From positions 1,054,001 to 1,118,000 of the forward strand of contig JAALGY010000012.1 of assembly GCA_032358165.1 (NCBI GenBank): a DNA stretch of 64,000 nucleotides, given 5' to 3'. The notes below the pieces were generated by a model, which had not been told where the DNA came from, did not search any database, and saw nothing but the letters and a program-made list of their open reading frames with translations. Position numbers and translations under genes: made by a program. Below are positions 1 to 11,765 of the stretch, piece by piece. The DNA is from Diplosphaera chodatii. Taxonomy: Eukaryota; Chlorophyta; Trebouxiophyceae; Prasiolales; Stichococcaceae. Within the stretch, counting starts at the first letter, position 1. Each line of letters opens with the position of its first letter.

Positions 1-3000
1 GCTCGCCGCGGTTGTTGTACAGGATGTTGGACGTCTTCAGGTCGCGGTGCAGCACCCAGTTGTCGTGCAGGTACTCGATGGCATCAAACAGCTGGAACAT
101 CAGCGTCTTCGCCTGCGTGCAGCGCAGCGCTGATGCAGGGCATGCGGTGTGTGTGATGTGATCACGAGGAGTGTTCAGCCTGCTGCAGAACGGCAGGTGC
201 TGCACTGACGCAGACACGGTGTGTCTTCAGCCGGGGTGACAGACAGTAAGGTTCCCCACCTCGGCGACGGTGAAGGGGTGGGGCATGTCCTCCATGAGCT
301 GCTTGAGGTCGTGCTCCATGAACTCCATCACCATGAACACGCTGTCCAGCGACTTGCCCACCACCACCTGCGCACGAGGGCCCGCGACCATGCGGCTCAA
401 AGGTTACACGTGACATCAGGGATGTCAGGCCATATCTCAACCTGGGCTGACCAAGCAGGTTTGGCACATGGGTGCACAATAGAGTGTGTGGCGTCTGGCT
501 GCGCCAGACATCCACACGTGGACCCACCTCCGACACGTCCACGATGGCGGCGTGGTGGAAGGACAGCAGGATGTTGACCTCCCGGATGGCGGTCAGCGGG
601 AAGCCGTCGCGCTCCTTGTCCATCTTCACCTGTTACATGTATCCGCATAGCTGTTCAGGCCACCGTCAGCCGACCTTGCGCATGCTCTGCGCCTTGATGG
701 AGCATTGCACCGTTGTCCCCAGGGGCCAATTCATGCCCCTGCTTTCGGTTCAATGATGCTCCTGCTCTAGTTCCACGACATGAACGAGTGCTACAACACC
801 TTTTTGAGGGCCACGATGCGGCCTGTGGACTTTTCTCGGGCGCGGTACACCACGCCGTAGGTGCCTTCACTGATGCGGTTCAACCGCTCGAACTCCTCCA
901 CGCTGCGGCACTCCTGCAGCATGGACACGCCCCTGCGCAGCAGCACAGGCAGTTTGCGTGGCTCTCCTGCTAACGTGAATTGGTCGTGGCAGACGTGCAA
1001 TGGGGCAGATGGTTGGTGCGGCACGCCGAGTGCTTGGCCCAGTCGGCTGCCCATTGGGTGATCTGTAGAACTGCCAACAACCACCTCAAGTGAACCCATC
1101 CATGTGCTCTGCAGCAAGGGCATCTGGGGGTGTGAGCAAAGCCATTCGCACCTGACCGGCTCCTCATCAACGCTCTCGGGCGAGCTGCCGGCGGCGTCGG
1201 GCGAGGCGCCCTCCGCACCTCGCTCCAGGCTCGCCAGCTCCTGAGCATTGAGCGCAGCGATTGCCGCCTCCGCCTCTGCGGCCCCAACGCCAGCCTGCAC
1301 ATGTTGAAATGGTGTCAGCATTGACAAATATCAGACCTGATTTGGCTAGACTTGCAGGCTTTCGGCCCTCTCCTGGGCTGAAGGTTCACCACTGCCATGT
1401 GCTCTTGACATCACTCAGACGGTGGACCCTCATTCTGTAGCTGGGTGCCGCCACCATGGTCACCTCGTCTTCAGCAGCGTCATCATCGTGCCACCGGCTG
1501 AGGCCCTTGCTCGCCTTTGCAGGCGCAACGTCGTCCTCCAACGATGCCGCATCACCATTGTCCTGGGCCCCCACAGCCGCAGGCGCCGAGTCTGCCCCCA
1601 TAGCGGCGGGCACCTCATCTGCACAGCCAGCAGGATCACACTGTAAAACCATCTTGTAATCATCTGCTGCACCTGTGCAGCACTGTGTCACATCGAGTGG
1701 GCATGCAGGAGATGGACAGCCGCCAAACATCTGGATGCTTCGATGTTTGGCTCGATCGGCATCTCTAATTGACCTGCAGTGACCCGCCATCCACATGGGC
1801 AAAATAGGCTCACCCTCAGATCCGGACGGCGAGGCCTTCATCGCTGCGGGCGCAGTCGGATCAAACTCGAACGCATCGGCATCCATAGCCGCCTGGAACT
1901 CGTTGAGTTCCGCAGCGGCTATTTCTGCTGCGCTGCGTGGTGGCCGCCCCAGTGCGCTGTGCAGAAGAACACATCTCTCTTTGTCGATGCATAGCCTGAA
2001 TCACTGCTGAAGCAGACCGTGCAGTCCTCAGCAAGAGCGCTTGGCATGTCAGCGTCTGAATGAAACGCTGACTGTGTCACGGTCAGTGGCGTTTTCAGGA
2101 TGCAACCAGCATTGGCAGGTTTGTGACAATGCAGGGCAGCCACTGACCTGGCCGGCCGGGGCGGGGGGCTGATAACGCCAGCGCCCAGGTTGCCACTGGT
2201 GCGGCCGGCCAGTGCGCTGCCGGGGCGGCTGGGCGGGGATTCTACACGTCGCGCCGCGGGCGAGGGTTCAGGCCGTGGCGACGAATGCCGGGAGCCGCCG
2301 TCAGCCGCCGGCGAGCCGCCGCCGCCGCGGTCAAGAGCAGAGCTGGACCCAGCGCCTTCCCGCCTGTGACAGAAGAGAGTGGAAATGTGGAGACGCACGC
2401 TTCTCCGGAGCAGGACCACTGGCTGGATGCCTCTGCTTGCTGGGTGTCTGCTGTCCACGGCCTGCACGGACCGGTCTTGCCTGCAAGCCTGTGGCTGCGC
2501 GACAGGCAGGCTGGAAACACAACAGTGCAGCCAGAGAGGCACACACCGCCGCAACGCCGCCGTGCGCAGGTCCTGCAGCTGCGCTCCGGGTGGAGCGGTC
2601 GGCTCGCCGTTCCGCAGCTCCGCCGCCGTGGCAGGCGATGGCCTGGCCTCGCCCTGGCCGCCGCGCTCGCCCCTGCCCCTTGCCGGGCGCTGCTCTGGTT
2701 CCCCGCGCTCCCGTGCCCTGCCGCCCGGCGGCCGCTGCGGGTCATCGCCGGCACCGGGCCACACGATGGGCTCGTGCCGCACACGCTTGGGCGGCCCTGC
2801 TGCCCCAGGAGAAACCACATGACAGGGGTGCCGATTCCTTGCATGGGCGGAGTACACAGAGTAGTGAACATGCGTGAGCCTGTGCAGTGCACACGGCAAC
2901 AGTTCACTCAAGGCTGTGCGATCCGATTCACCCTGTGGCAGCTCGCCATCCTCAGCAGACGATGGGGATCCTGAGGCGCTTCCGGCTGGCTGCTCGTCAT

Positions 3001-4114
3001 CGTCATCTGCCCACCGCCCCTTCCTCTTGCCCTCGATGACTGCACGTTCACAGGCGTGCTCGGCATGGTGTTAGAGTGCGGAACCAGCATGGCAGTACAC
3101 AGAACACCGCAACCGTCCAGCAGGTGCAGATGCGTACTGAGATTGCATGAGGACATAAGTCAAGCTGCAGGGCAAGCAATGCTCGCCAGGAGGTGGGGAG
3201 GTGTCCTCTGCCATGCGCTTCGCCTCAGCTTCGCGCGCTGCCCTCTCCTTTACCAACCTCGCAGCATCTGCTACCAGGCTGCTGTGCCGCAGTGCATTAT
3301 ACGCCAGGTCGTCACCAGGCGGTGTGCCTGCGCCTGTGCAGCAATGGGCGCCACACTTGACTGGCAGCATGGATCTGTTCGCTGCCTACACACCCTGCTG
3401 AACTCTGTTCATCTGCTCATGGCCGAGCTGTGGATGTGCAGCATGGAGGCACTGTCAATACAAGAGCCAAACCCTAAACCCTTCACCTGAGCGAGGCTCC
3501 TGTGAGGGCACGGAGCGGCCCGGCGGTCCAAGTGGGCTGCGTAGGCCGGCCCCTGAGGGTGGCCGTGGGAACGGCTCCCGGCCAGTGCGGCTCCTGCGCA
3601 ACCCGGAACAGCACCCTTGCTACACGTGCTTTAAAATTTAGCGCAGATCTCGACGCCTGTGTTGCTGCTGACGCCACAGCATGCCGCCAGCTGTGAAGCA
3701 GTGGCGGCTTTCCCGGTGTCCAGCATCCTGTGGCCACCAAGGCCCTCACCTGTCACGGTCCCTGTCCCGATCGCGCCTGTCCCGCCGCTCACCACCACGA
3801 CCATCGCGCTCCCTGCGACGCCGATGCGATGCAATGGGCCGGCCGGGAGCGCTGAGGCATTCACATGTGTTGAGGTGTCCCTCCGCTGCTATGCATGCAC
3901 CAACACCCGCCACACCGGGCTGGGATCTGTGTTGCAGCGGGCAGCGGACGTACCTGTCGCCGTAGTCGTCGCCTCTCCTGGAGTCCGCATCTCGCTCGCG
4001 CCGCCCCGGCCAGCTTGCATGCTGCCCCGGCGGTCGGTCAGACGGCCGCCCGCCAGCACTGGCGGAGCGGCCAGTGGGGCGATCACGCTCTCCCTGGCGC
4101 TCGGGAGGTGCCAT
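1..4114 (-). CDS. CDK11/CDKG-type cyclin-dependent kinase, C-terminus beyond left edge
   Basis: This is a serine/threonine kinase of the CDK11 (PITSLRE)/plant CDKG family, which links transcription and pre-mRNA splicing and acts in the nucleus with cyclin L-type partners (family knowledge). The ATG at 4114 opens an Arg/Asp/Glu-rich N-terminus with alternating RD dipeptides (exons 3954-4114 and 3750-3812), then acidic and KR-rich stretches near 3180-3360, 2930-3040 and 1400-2400. The kinase domain begins near 900 with the family signature [19 protein letters not shown] and continues in exons 800 to about 976, 528-629, 260-367 and 1-112. It reaches the catalytic loop HRDLKTSN before the window ends. 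The cyclin-binding helix reads PLTAIRE instead of PITSLRE. Exon phases join cleanly. The ATP lysine (ALKK) and glycine-rich loop are intact. The activation loop and C-lobe lie outside the window. Family assignment is firm; the middle N-terminal exon limits are approximate. Confidence 0.88.
3469..3481. repeat. Short telomere-like motif (AAACCCTAAACCC)
   Basis: This matches almost two units of the plant/Chlorella-type telomere repeat (CCCTAAA) and is also a telo-box. It lies in the N-terminal part of the CDK11-like gene, probably in an intron. Confidence 0.6.
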
Positions 4115-4860
4115 TGTGACGGGCGCCGAGCTGCCAGGCCGTGCAGCTGTCACGGGATCTCGTGCATGGCTATGTCATTGCTGGGCGCTGGGTGCCCGCG
4201 GATGTGTGGCTCCCCACCGCTTCACCGTGCAGGCAGCATTGCTGAGGAGGCTGTTTCGAGTGAGACTCTCGGCTCAACCAACGATTGGCAATCCCGCCAG
4301 CTGGTCAGCGCTGCAGTAGCAGACACCTTCGGGCAGTTGAGGTGGTGCCTGATGTGCTACTGTTTTGACGGTGTAAAGCAACGATGTGACTCAGCATGGC
4401 ACGTTGTCGTGAGTGCGAGCGAAAAGGTGCAGACATGAAGTCTGTTGTTTGATATAAACGTTGTTGTTCGGGGCAAACTGGCCTGCACCTATGGAGTGCT
4501 AAATCTGTTAGGCATGCAGGACATGTGCACACGCTCCGCAGGGCTGCAGCGCCATCATTTCGTGCTGTGCAACAGCAGTGTCTTTGTGAAGCGCTCAGTG
4601 TGCCCGTTGGTACGTCATTACGTCTGCGCTTTGGACTTCGCTCCTTACACATCCACTGAGCAGCAGCACAGGGAAGGGGTCTTGCCAGGTGCAGCCTATA
4701 TCACCACAGAGCCACAGCATTGGCTTCAGGAACCGCAGCCTTTCCATTGGCTGCAACAGGCATAGGGTCTAGGGCATGAGGTGCTCAGCCAGCCCACATG
4801 TCTGCTGACCCCTGACGTCGCTGCACGGCGGTGAACCTCCTGAGCAACAGCAGGCAGGCC

Positions 4861-6886
4861 ATGGGGGTGGACCTAGACAAATGGACAGAGAAAGTCAGAC
4901 GCTGCGAGTACCTAGCAGAGGATGAGCTGAAGGCGCTATGCGAATATGTACGTGCCGCTTCACGCACTGCCGCACTCCTCATATTGTGTATGCATATGCC
5001 TGCTGTTGTGCATGGGGAGCCCAATAACCTATCGCCAAATGATACATCTTGCAGGTAAAGGAGATACTGGTGGAGGAGTCAAATGTGCAGCCAGTGAATG
5101 CTCCCGTCACGGTGCGCACTCGCTGCGTGCAGACTGGTTGCAACTGTGTTGACGGCCATCAGGCTTACAGCAATTCTTTCGCAACGTGTTTGAAAGTATC
5201 TTGCGTAGAGGTACCTTGGGCCACACAGGTGTGTGGAGACATCCACGGGCAGTTCCATGACCTGCTCAAGCTACTGGAAACTGGTGGTCAGTTGCCGGAG
5301 CGCTCATACATCTTCATGGGGGATTTCGTAGACCGCGGGTGAGCACCTAGTTGACCATGGTCTCCAGGTCACGCAGGGGCCACCGTTCTTTTGACTAGCA
5401 TTGCGTATGTGCGTCCATCTTCCCGAAATGTCAAGTACATCAGGCGGGATATGAATATTGCTTCTGCTTGCGTGTTCCAGGTATAACAGCCTGGAGGTAT
5501 TCACGTTGCTGCTGCTACTCAAGGCCCGGTGGCCTGCTAACATGACGCTGCTGCGAGGCAACCACGAAAGCAGGCAGATTACACAGGTGGGCCGACAGCT
5601 CAGGCGGCTGTGTCATGGTACAGCCTTTTGCATTACCATAGATAGCGAGACTCCTTACCGTGGCTTACGACACCTTGCGCCCCCCATCATGCAGGTGTAT
5701 GGCTTTTACGACGAGTGTCAAAGAAAGTATGGCAATGCCAATGCCTGGCGGTACTGCACAGAGGTGTTTGACTACCTTACACTCTCGGTAAGATCGGCCA
5801 TCTACATTCACCGCATATATGGAGGAGTCGGACACCATTGACCGAAGCTGAGGACCTGTGCCAAATTGCAGGCCTTGATAGATGGACGCGTGCTGTGCGT
5901 GCACGGCGGGCTCTCACCAGACCTCCGAACACTAGACCAGGTACTCTCATGCTTCGTGATGCGCTCAAAGTTGTGCGACAGTCGATGCTGGAGGATGTTG
6001 ACAAACGCAAGCGTCGCTTCAGTCCGACCTTTTGGTTGTATCTGTGCGTCATGCGTCACGCAGATTCGCACAATCGAGCGGGTGTGCGAGATCCCGCACG
6101 AGGGGCCTTTCTGTGACCTCATGTGGTCCGACCCCGAAGACATCGACACCTGGTGCATTTTTGCACAACACCAATCAAAAGCGTGTTGCAGTGCGGCAAC
6201 CTGCTGTGGCGTTTGTTGTCAATGGTGAGACGCTGTCCCTATGTCTGTAGTTGACGCCAATGCCTGAAACCTGTGCTGCAGGGCCGTCAGTCCACGCGGC
6301 GCTGGGTGGCTGTTTGGCGGGCGGGTCACGGCAGAGTTCAACCGCGTAAACGGGTTGGAGCTCGTAGCACGCGCACACCAGCTTGTGCAGGTTAGCCTTG
6401 TGCAGGCACATAGTGGACCAGCACAAAACACATTACACTAGTCCTGCAGGGTCTCCACATCTGCGCGAATTCACCGATTGGGCTGATAGCCTTCATTAGC
6501 AGAGAGTGAAGCGAAACACAGTCAGCAATGCACACCTCCATGCCACAGGAGGGCTTGAAGTATATGTTCAATGACAAGAGCCTGGTGACGGTGTGGTCTG
6601 CGCCCAACTATTGCTACCGGTGCGCCACTCAAACATGCTCTGGTGCTCCCTGGTTATTTGAGAGTTCAAGTAGAGCTTGCTCGGTCTTGAGTCGATGCAA
6701 CGTGCAGCTGCGGCCGCTGTGCCCAGCAGGGCTGACGGTCTGCATAGCTGTCTCTTCAGGTGCGGCAACGTGGCCAGCATCCTGTGCTTTGGCGACAGCC
6801 TGGAGCGCGAGGTCAAGTACTTCACGGAGACGGAGGAGAACAGCACCATGATGGCGCCCCGCAACGCTGTGCCCTACTTCCTGTGA
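4861..6886 (+). CDS. Serine/threonine phosphatase PP6 catalytic subunit (FYPP-like)
   Basis: This is a PPP-family metallophosphatase catalytic subunit. It most resembles plant FYPP (PP6), which dephosphorylates PIN and other targets as part of PP6 holoenzymes (family knowledge). Ten exons join in phase: 4861-4947, 5055-5111, 5229-5338, 5481-5586, 5695-5787, 5872-5940, 6064-6152, 6282-6390, 6549-6619 and 6760-6886. The product starts [12 protein letters not shown]. It carries the metal motifs GDIHGQ, GDFVDRG and GNHES, the family run [18 protein letters not shown] and the substrate-loop motif [11 protein letters not shown]. It ends in PYFL, where PP2A-like enzymes are carboxymethylated. [14 protein letters not shown] and the ending [17 protein letters not shown] separate it from PP4/PPX and PP2A. 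The length (about 300 residues) is normal. An in-frame non-ATG extension upstream is ignored because the family starts at this methionine. The gene is intact and very confident. Confidence 0.95.
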
Positions 6887-7939
6887 CTCGGTGGCGGCAT
6901 CCGCCAAGGAGCAAGGGGGCAGAGAGCAGCCTGTCCAGTCGGAGCCTGGCAGCCCTTGAACAATGCGCTTCACGATCAGAGCACAGCCCGTGTGGCTTGG
7001 CTGTGTCGACAGTTAGTATGATCAAGCAGCACTAACTGACGCTAATGTGTGAATTTTGTTGACAACGATCGGCATGCTGTCTGGGGGTGCGGCAGTTTGG
7101 CGTCAGCATGACGCATGTCCGACACATTTCCAGCACGCTGCATGCTGGGTTTACTAGCCAGGCGTTGTGCAGTTTTACCGGTCGAGGTATGGCAGCAGAT
7201 CGAGCAACTTGCATCGCTGCAAGGTACCTGACATTCGGAGACGAGCAGAATTTTCCCAATTAGCTTTGTCGCTTTCCCATCGGCTGTCAAAAGCTCGGAT
7301 CTTGGCGGCATCTGCCACAGCGTGTTACCCGGGTATTAATATGCAACGCTGACTGGAGCTTCCGGGTCCTCTCTCCTCATCCTTCCCAAGTGAAATAGAT
7401 GTCGGGCGTTTCCAGCACGCAACACCATCTGCCGGCACCATACCTGATCCGCTCAAGTTGAGTTCGTGACAGCAGTGGCTGTGCGGCTGGCTGCGTGCCT
7501 GGGCCGTGCCGCCGCGCTTCAGTCGTGCGAGGAGCACAAGTTGGCTGCGGAGCTGTCTGGGAGGGAGCCGACCTACGCGAGGTGCCAGGCGACAGCATAT
7601 TCAAGAGCAGGTATGTGCCGGCCGAGCGTTCTTGCAGGCTGTGGGATCAGGGCTGGTGTGTTGGTTCGAAACGTGATGGAGCAACACGCTGTCACCTCGC
7701 CTGTGGGCCTTTCCCGCTGTCTGTTGCGGCATGTGATTGTTCTGACAGAGGTCATCAGACACTGCAGACAATGTCAGCCGTTGCGGCGACGGTGCGAAAC
7801 CGAATCTCTCTTTGGGGCAACATATTTTGACCGGGCAGCTGCGCTCTGCACCGCTTCCAATGCTCATCGCGTTTTGCCCACCTCCTTTTAGACACCGCTT
7901 ATCATGCTGGTGTAGCGGAGGCTGATCAGCCGCGCGGAC
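6887..7939. other. Intergenic stretch with one unassigned exon-like block
   Basis: No complete gene is recognised between the PP6 stop and the AP2 gene. The block at about 7463-7612 stays open in frame with GC-ending codons and stops at a good donor (AG followed by GTATGT). It could be a 5' untranslated or early exon of the AP2/ERF gene or part of an unknown small gene. The rest shows no feature I can support. Confidence 0.35.
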
Positions 7940-10900
7940 ATGTGCTTTTTCGGGGCTGCCAGCTCAGCCGGTATAAAAGACCCTCGCAAGAAGCTGTCTG
8001 CCACGGGCTCGTTGATCAACGAAGCGGCCGCGTCACCAGGGGCTGTCCCTATAGTCTTACAGGACGCCGGTGGTGCTGGCATTGAGGGGCAACCTGGACG
8101 CATCAGGGCCCCAGCCATCGGATAACGGCGGCTACTTGTCTGACTGGCGCCCAGCCCGAGAAGTCGTGCGGTCTGCGCTCTTACCAGTTCGGTGTCGCAA
8201 CAGGTGACTCAAAGACATGATCTGGTAGCCTGAGATGTCCCCAGGAGGTTGGCAGCTGTCCGTATCTGCACTCGTTGGGTGTTGTCACGCGGAGGTGTAT
8301 GACTTCGATGCGCTGCGTGCAGACGCCGATGCACTGCAATGATCGAGCCAGGCACACTGTTATGATATAGGATACAGGACACAGTGCGTGTAAATGTGCA
8401 TGGCCGAGCCACCGTGTCACCCGCGAAGTCGAGCCGGCTCTGTGTCTCCCGTCTGACCCAAGCCAGCAGAGTGTGCCATTTTGAGGCCTGGCCGATCGCC
8501 TCAGCCTGCTAAGCACATCCTACGCCTCTTTTGATTGCACTGTTGCCGGCTTGTGTAGGTAAGCTTGACAAGCTGACTGGGCCTGGAGTCGGCGGCGGCA
8601 TGTCCCCGCCAGTGGAGACGCAGGCTGCAAAGGACGTCCCCAAGCCGCTCGGCTGCGGTGGAGTCATGCCGGTCGGGCAGCGGGCTGGCGCCCCGCAGCC
8701 GCAGGCTAGCGTGATCGGCTTCGCAGCGCCTGCGCCGGTGCAGAATCCATTTGCGTCTGCAGCGGCGGATGCCAAGGCCGCCATCCTTGGCCACACCAAT
8801 GGCCTGCAGAACGGCATCACAGCTTCGCACCCGGTGTCCAGCACAGCCCTGGCGGAGCTGCAGAGGGCGTTTGGCAGCAAGGAGGACATGGGCGTGAAGC
8901 CGATGAGCCCGGGGCTGCCCTCCGCCCCGCTTGCCATCCCTCCGGCGTCTGTGCCGCCGCGTGCTCCATCCAGCGCCGCATCTCACGGCAGCCCCTTCTC
9001 GCCGGGCACTGCAATCAGGTACCCAATGAGCACAGAGTCGATGCCTGAGCACGTCGACCATGCTGTACGTGCTGCATTGCTGCGTCACCTCGGCTCTCAG
9101 CACGGCAGATGCTGTGAGATTTCTATGGCTTCCAACCCAAAACTGATTGCTGTACTGCAGCCCGGGCGCCGGGAGCTTCTCGTCAAACCATGCGGCATCG
9201 CCCAAGGGCCCCTTTGCGGGAGGGACGCCGCCGAACCTGTTCCAGGTGCCAGGTAGTGCCGCATTGCGCGTCGGCAGCGGCGGGGTCAGCAGCGGCAGCG
9301 GCGGCGGGCCGCTGTTCGCCCAGTCCAGCACGCCGCTTCCGGTGTCGGCCCTGCGCATTGGGGCCCCGGGCAGCAGTTTCCCGGCAGCGGGCTTTCACCA
9401 GGTAATCAAAGCATGCATCTGCATTGCGCGCTCTCACGATGAGGCTGCAGGTGGAGGCCGCTTAGTGATGCCTAACATGGAGCTGTCAAGTATTCGCTTG
9501 CCGTGAAAAGTGCTGCAGACTGATGGACATGTGTGGTGATGCAGCCATTGCCAATGCATTCAAGCAGCCGCCCATTGGTCAGCAGCAGCCTACCAGGTCC
9601 GGCTTCTGCGCTGCCGCCACGGGCGCCCATCCGGCCCCCACCTGTCGTCGCAGCGGGCAGTCTGCCAGGGCCTGCTACGCCGCCAGCAGGCGGACTTGCG
9701 AGCAGCTTCAGTGGGCTGCCCACTAGCTCGCCGGCACTGGACATCGCGCCGCTGGCGCTTTCCGGGGGCAACCAGCTCGGCAGCGGCGCCAGCAATGTCG
9801 CCAGCGGTGCTGCAGGGTCAGCCGGCACACCTTCTGCTGCATCCAGCCTCACCAACCTGCACCCGAACTCCCTACCGGATGATCATCAGCCCAAGTCATC
9901 ACTGTCCAGCTCGCTGCTGAAGCCGCACGGCAGCGGCAGCCTGCGCCGCACCAGCCAGCCGGGCGTCACGAAGCGTTCGCCTGGGGGCGCAGCCGCGGCG
10001 CGTGCTGCGGCGGGCAAGCCGCACCCGGGTGGCGCCGGCGCAGGCACGGGTAACAGCCGTTACCGCGGCGTCCGGCAGCGGCCCTGGGGCAAATTTGCCG
10101 CCGAGATCCGCGACCCCACCAAGGTGCTGCTTCTCGTAAAGCCATTTGCTGCAACTGTATACCCGCTTTCTTACTGATGTGATGTGTACTTGACAGCACT
10201 GTCTGCGACCATCCACCGTGACATCTCTTATTTCCACACTCTCTTGTCATGGGCAGACCATATTGATGTTGCTTACAACTGTCACCTCGCAGGGGGCGCG
10301 CCTCTGGCTGGGCACATTTGACACAGCAGAAGAGGCGGCTCGCGCTTATGACGCAGCAGCTCGCCGGATCCGTGGCGCCAGCGCAGTGTGCAACTTCCCG
10401 GATGACGGGCGCCCACCGCCGCAGCCGCTGTCCAGCAACAGCCACTCGAGCGCTGCCCATGGCCCAGGTGACTGCGTGCTGCCGCAGCATGAGCCACCTT
10501 GCGCTTTCGCCACAAGGCTGCTTTACGCCACACGGTGCCACTGCAGCCTATAGGGGTTCACCGAGGGTCCGGGGTGTTGAGCATTGTCACATTCTCTGTG
10601 GCAGGTTCAGTGCCGGCGGCAGGGCCGAACTGGGGTGGCCGGCAGGCCACACCCTCGGAGGCGAGCTCAGATGCGGAGGACAGCGCCTTTGGCGCCTCCA
10701 TCGGCACTTCCGGCTTCCACGGCCGCAACCATGCCCACTTTGCAGTGAGCAGCGCTCAAGCCTGCAGACACGCATTGTCTGCATCTGCGTGATTGATGAC
10801 AAAAAGACTCTGCAGGCTGGACCACCCTTCTGACGCTTGCCCAAACTGCTGCCGGGTCGTGTCGAGGATCCTGCGGCTGCAGCAGCTGACACATTGTCCC

Positions 10901-11765
10901 TTTCGGCATTGAGCAGGCCCACCGTGGCGTGGTCGCCGGCTCGGCACCGGCGGCCTACTACATGCCGCCTGCACGTGCCCGGGAGGCCATCGCGCCACTG
11001 GTTGCCGCAGCCGCCATGGACGCCAGCCCCGCGCACCAGCCCCCACCCGAACCCCACAAGTGAGCTGTTCGATGCACAAGCAGGCCGCCGCGCCATGTCT
11101 TCCATCAATCAGGAGCTGCCATCCGTTCGGCTCGTAGCATCATCTTCCCTTCGCATCAGCCACACTCAGGTGCTGGAGGTGCTTCTCTGCAGGGCCAGCG
11201 GCAGCGGGGGCCCCAAGGCCAGCAGCAGCTCGCTGAGCGGCGACAGCGGCGACATGGATGAGGCGGAGCTGTTTGGCGGCATGGACATCGATGAGTCGAA
11301 ACCCACGGCCATGCAGGTATAGCAGGACACGACAACCAAATTGCTTTCAGAGCAGGATGCTCCTTGCACGTTGTGACAGACTGAGGTGGCCTGTGGCTCC
11401 ATCAAAAAGCGTTTGCTACACAGCAAGCGAGGGAGTGTTGACCGAGTGTCTGACGCTTTCTAAATCTGCAGGGCGAAGATGGTGATGACACCAACATGGT
11501 GGCAGAGATTTTGCTGCAGTTCAAAGACAATCTGTCGGTGCATCCTGGAAAGCGTTATACCACACGCACAGTCACAGGTGCGCAGCCCCGTCATGCTGAG
11601 GAGATCTGTGCAACAGCTCAAGCAGAACAGCATGTGAAGCTGAGTTCTGAGCAATCTGTCTCATAAAGCGAGACTCCCTTGCACGCATTGTAGTCATGGC
11701 ATCCGTCATAATCAGTGTGCCCCGAATGTGCAGGCACTCGGGCGGCAAACCGCAAATACAAGTAG
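7940..11765 (+). CDS. AP2/ERF-domain transcription factor
   Basis: This is a DNA-binding protein with one AP2/ERF domain, expected to act in the nucleus. The domain is split between two exons: [18 protein letters not shown] (exon 9545-10123) and [20 protein letters not shown] ending in ASAVCNFP (exon 10293-10467). The YRG and RAYD elements and the WLG motif are present. Phase-consistent exons are about 8559-9017, about 9162-9401, 9545-10123, 10293-10467, 10605-10744, 10917-11059, 11193-11316, 11472-11577 and 11734-11765. The last encodes a basic end (TRAANRKYK). Outside the domain the protein is low-complexity Pro/Ser/Ala/Gly, and a short acidic segment ([15 protein letters not shown]) may activate transcription. 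The ATG at 7940 is proposed because its exon can splice in phase 1 (donor near 8071) to the exon at 8559; an internal ATG at 8600 is the alternative. The target genes cannot be inferred. The domain is certain, the 5' end is not. Confidence 0.82.

Noticed and set aside
1919..2911. 330-residue minus-strand open frame taken as one exon
   Set aside because: It includes intron sequence; only parts of it, such as the Ser/Pro/Arg-rich block near 2130-2330, fit the CDK11-like gene.
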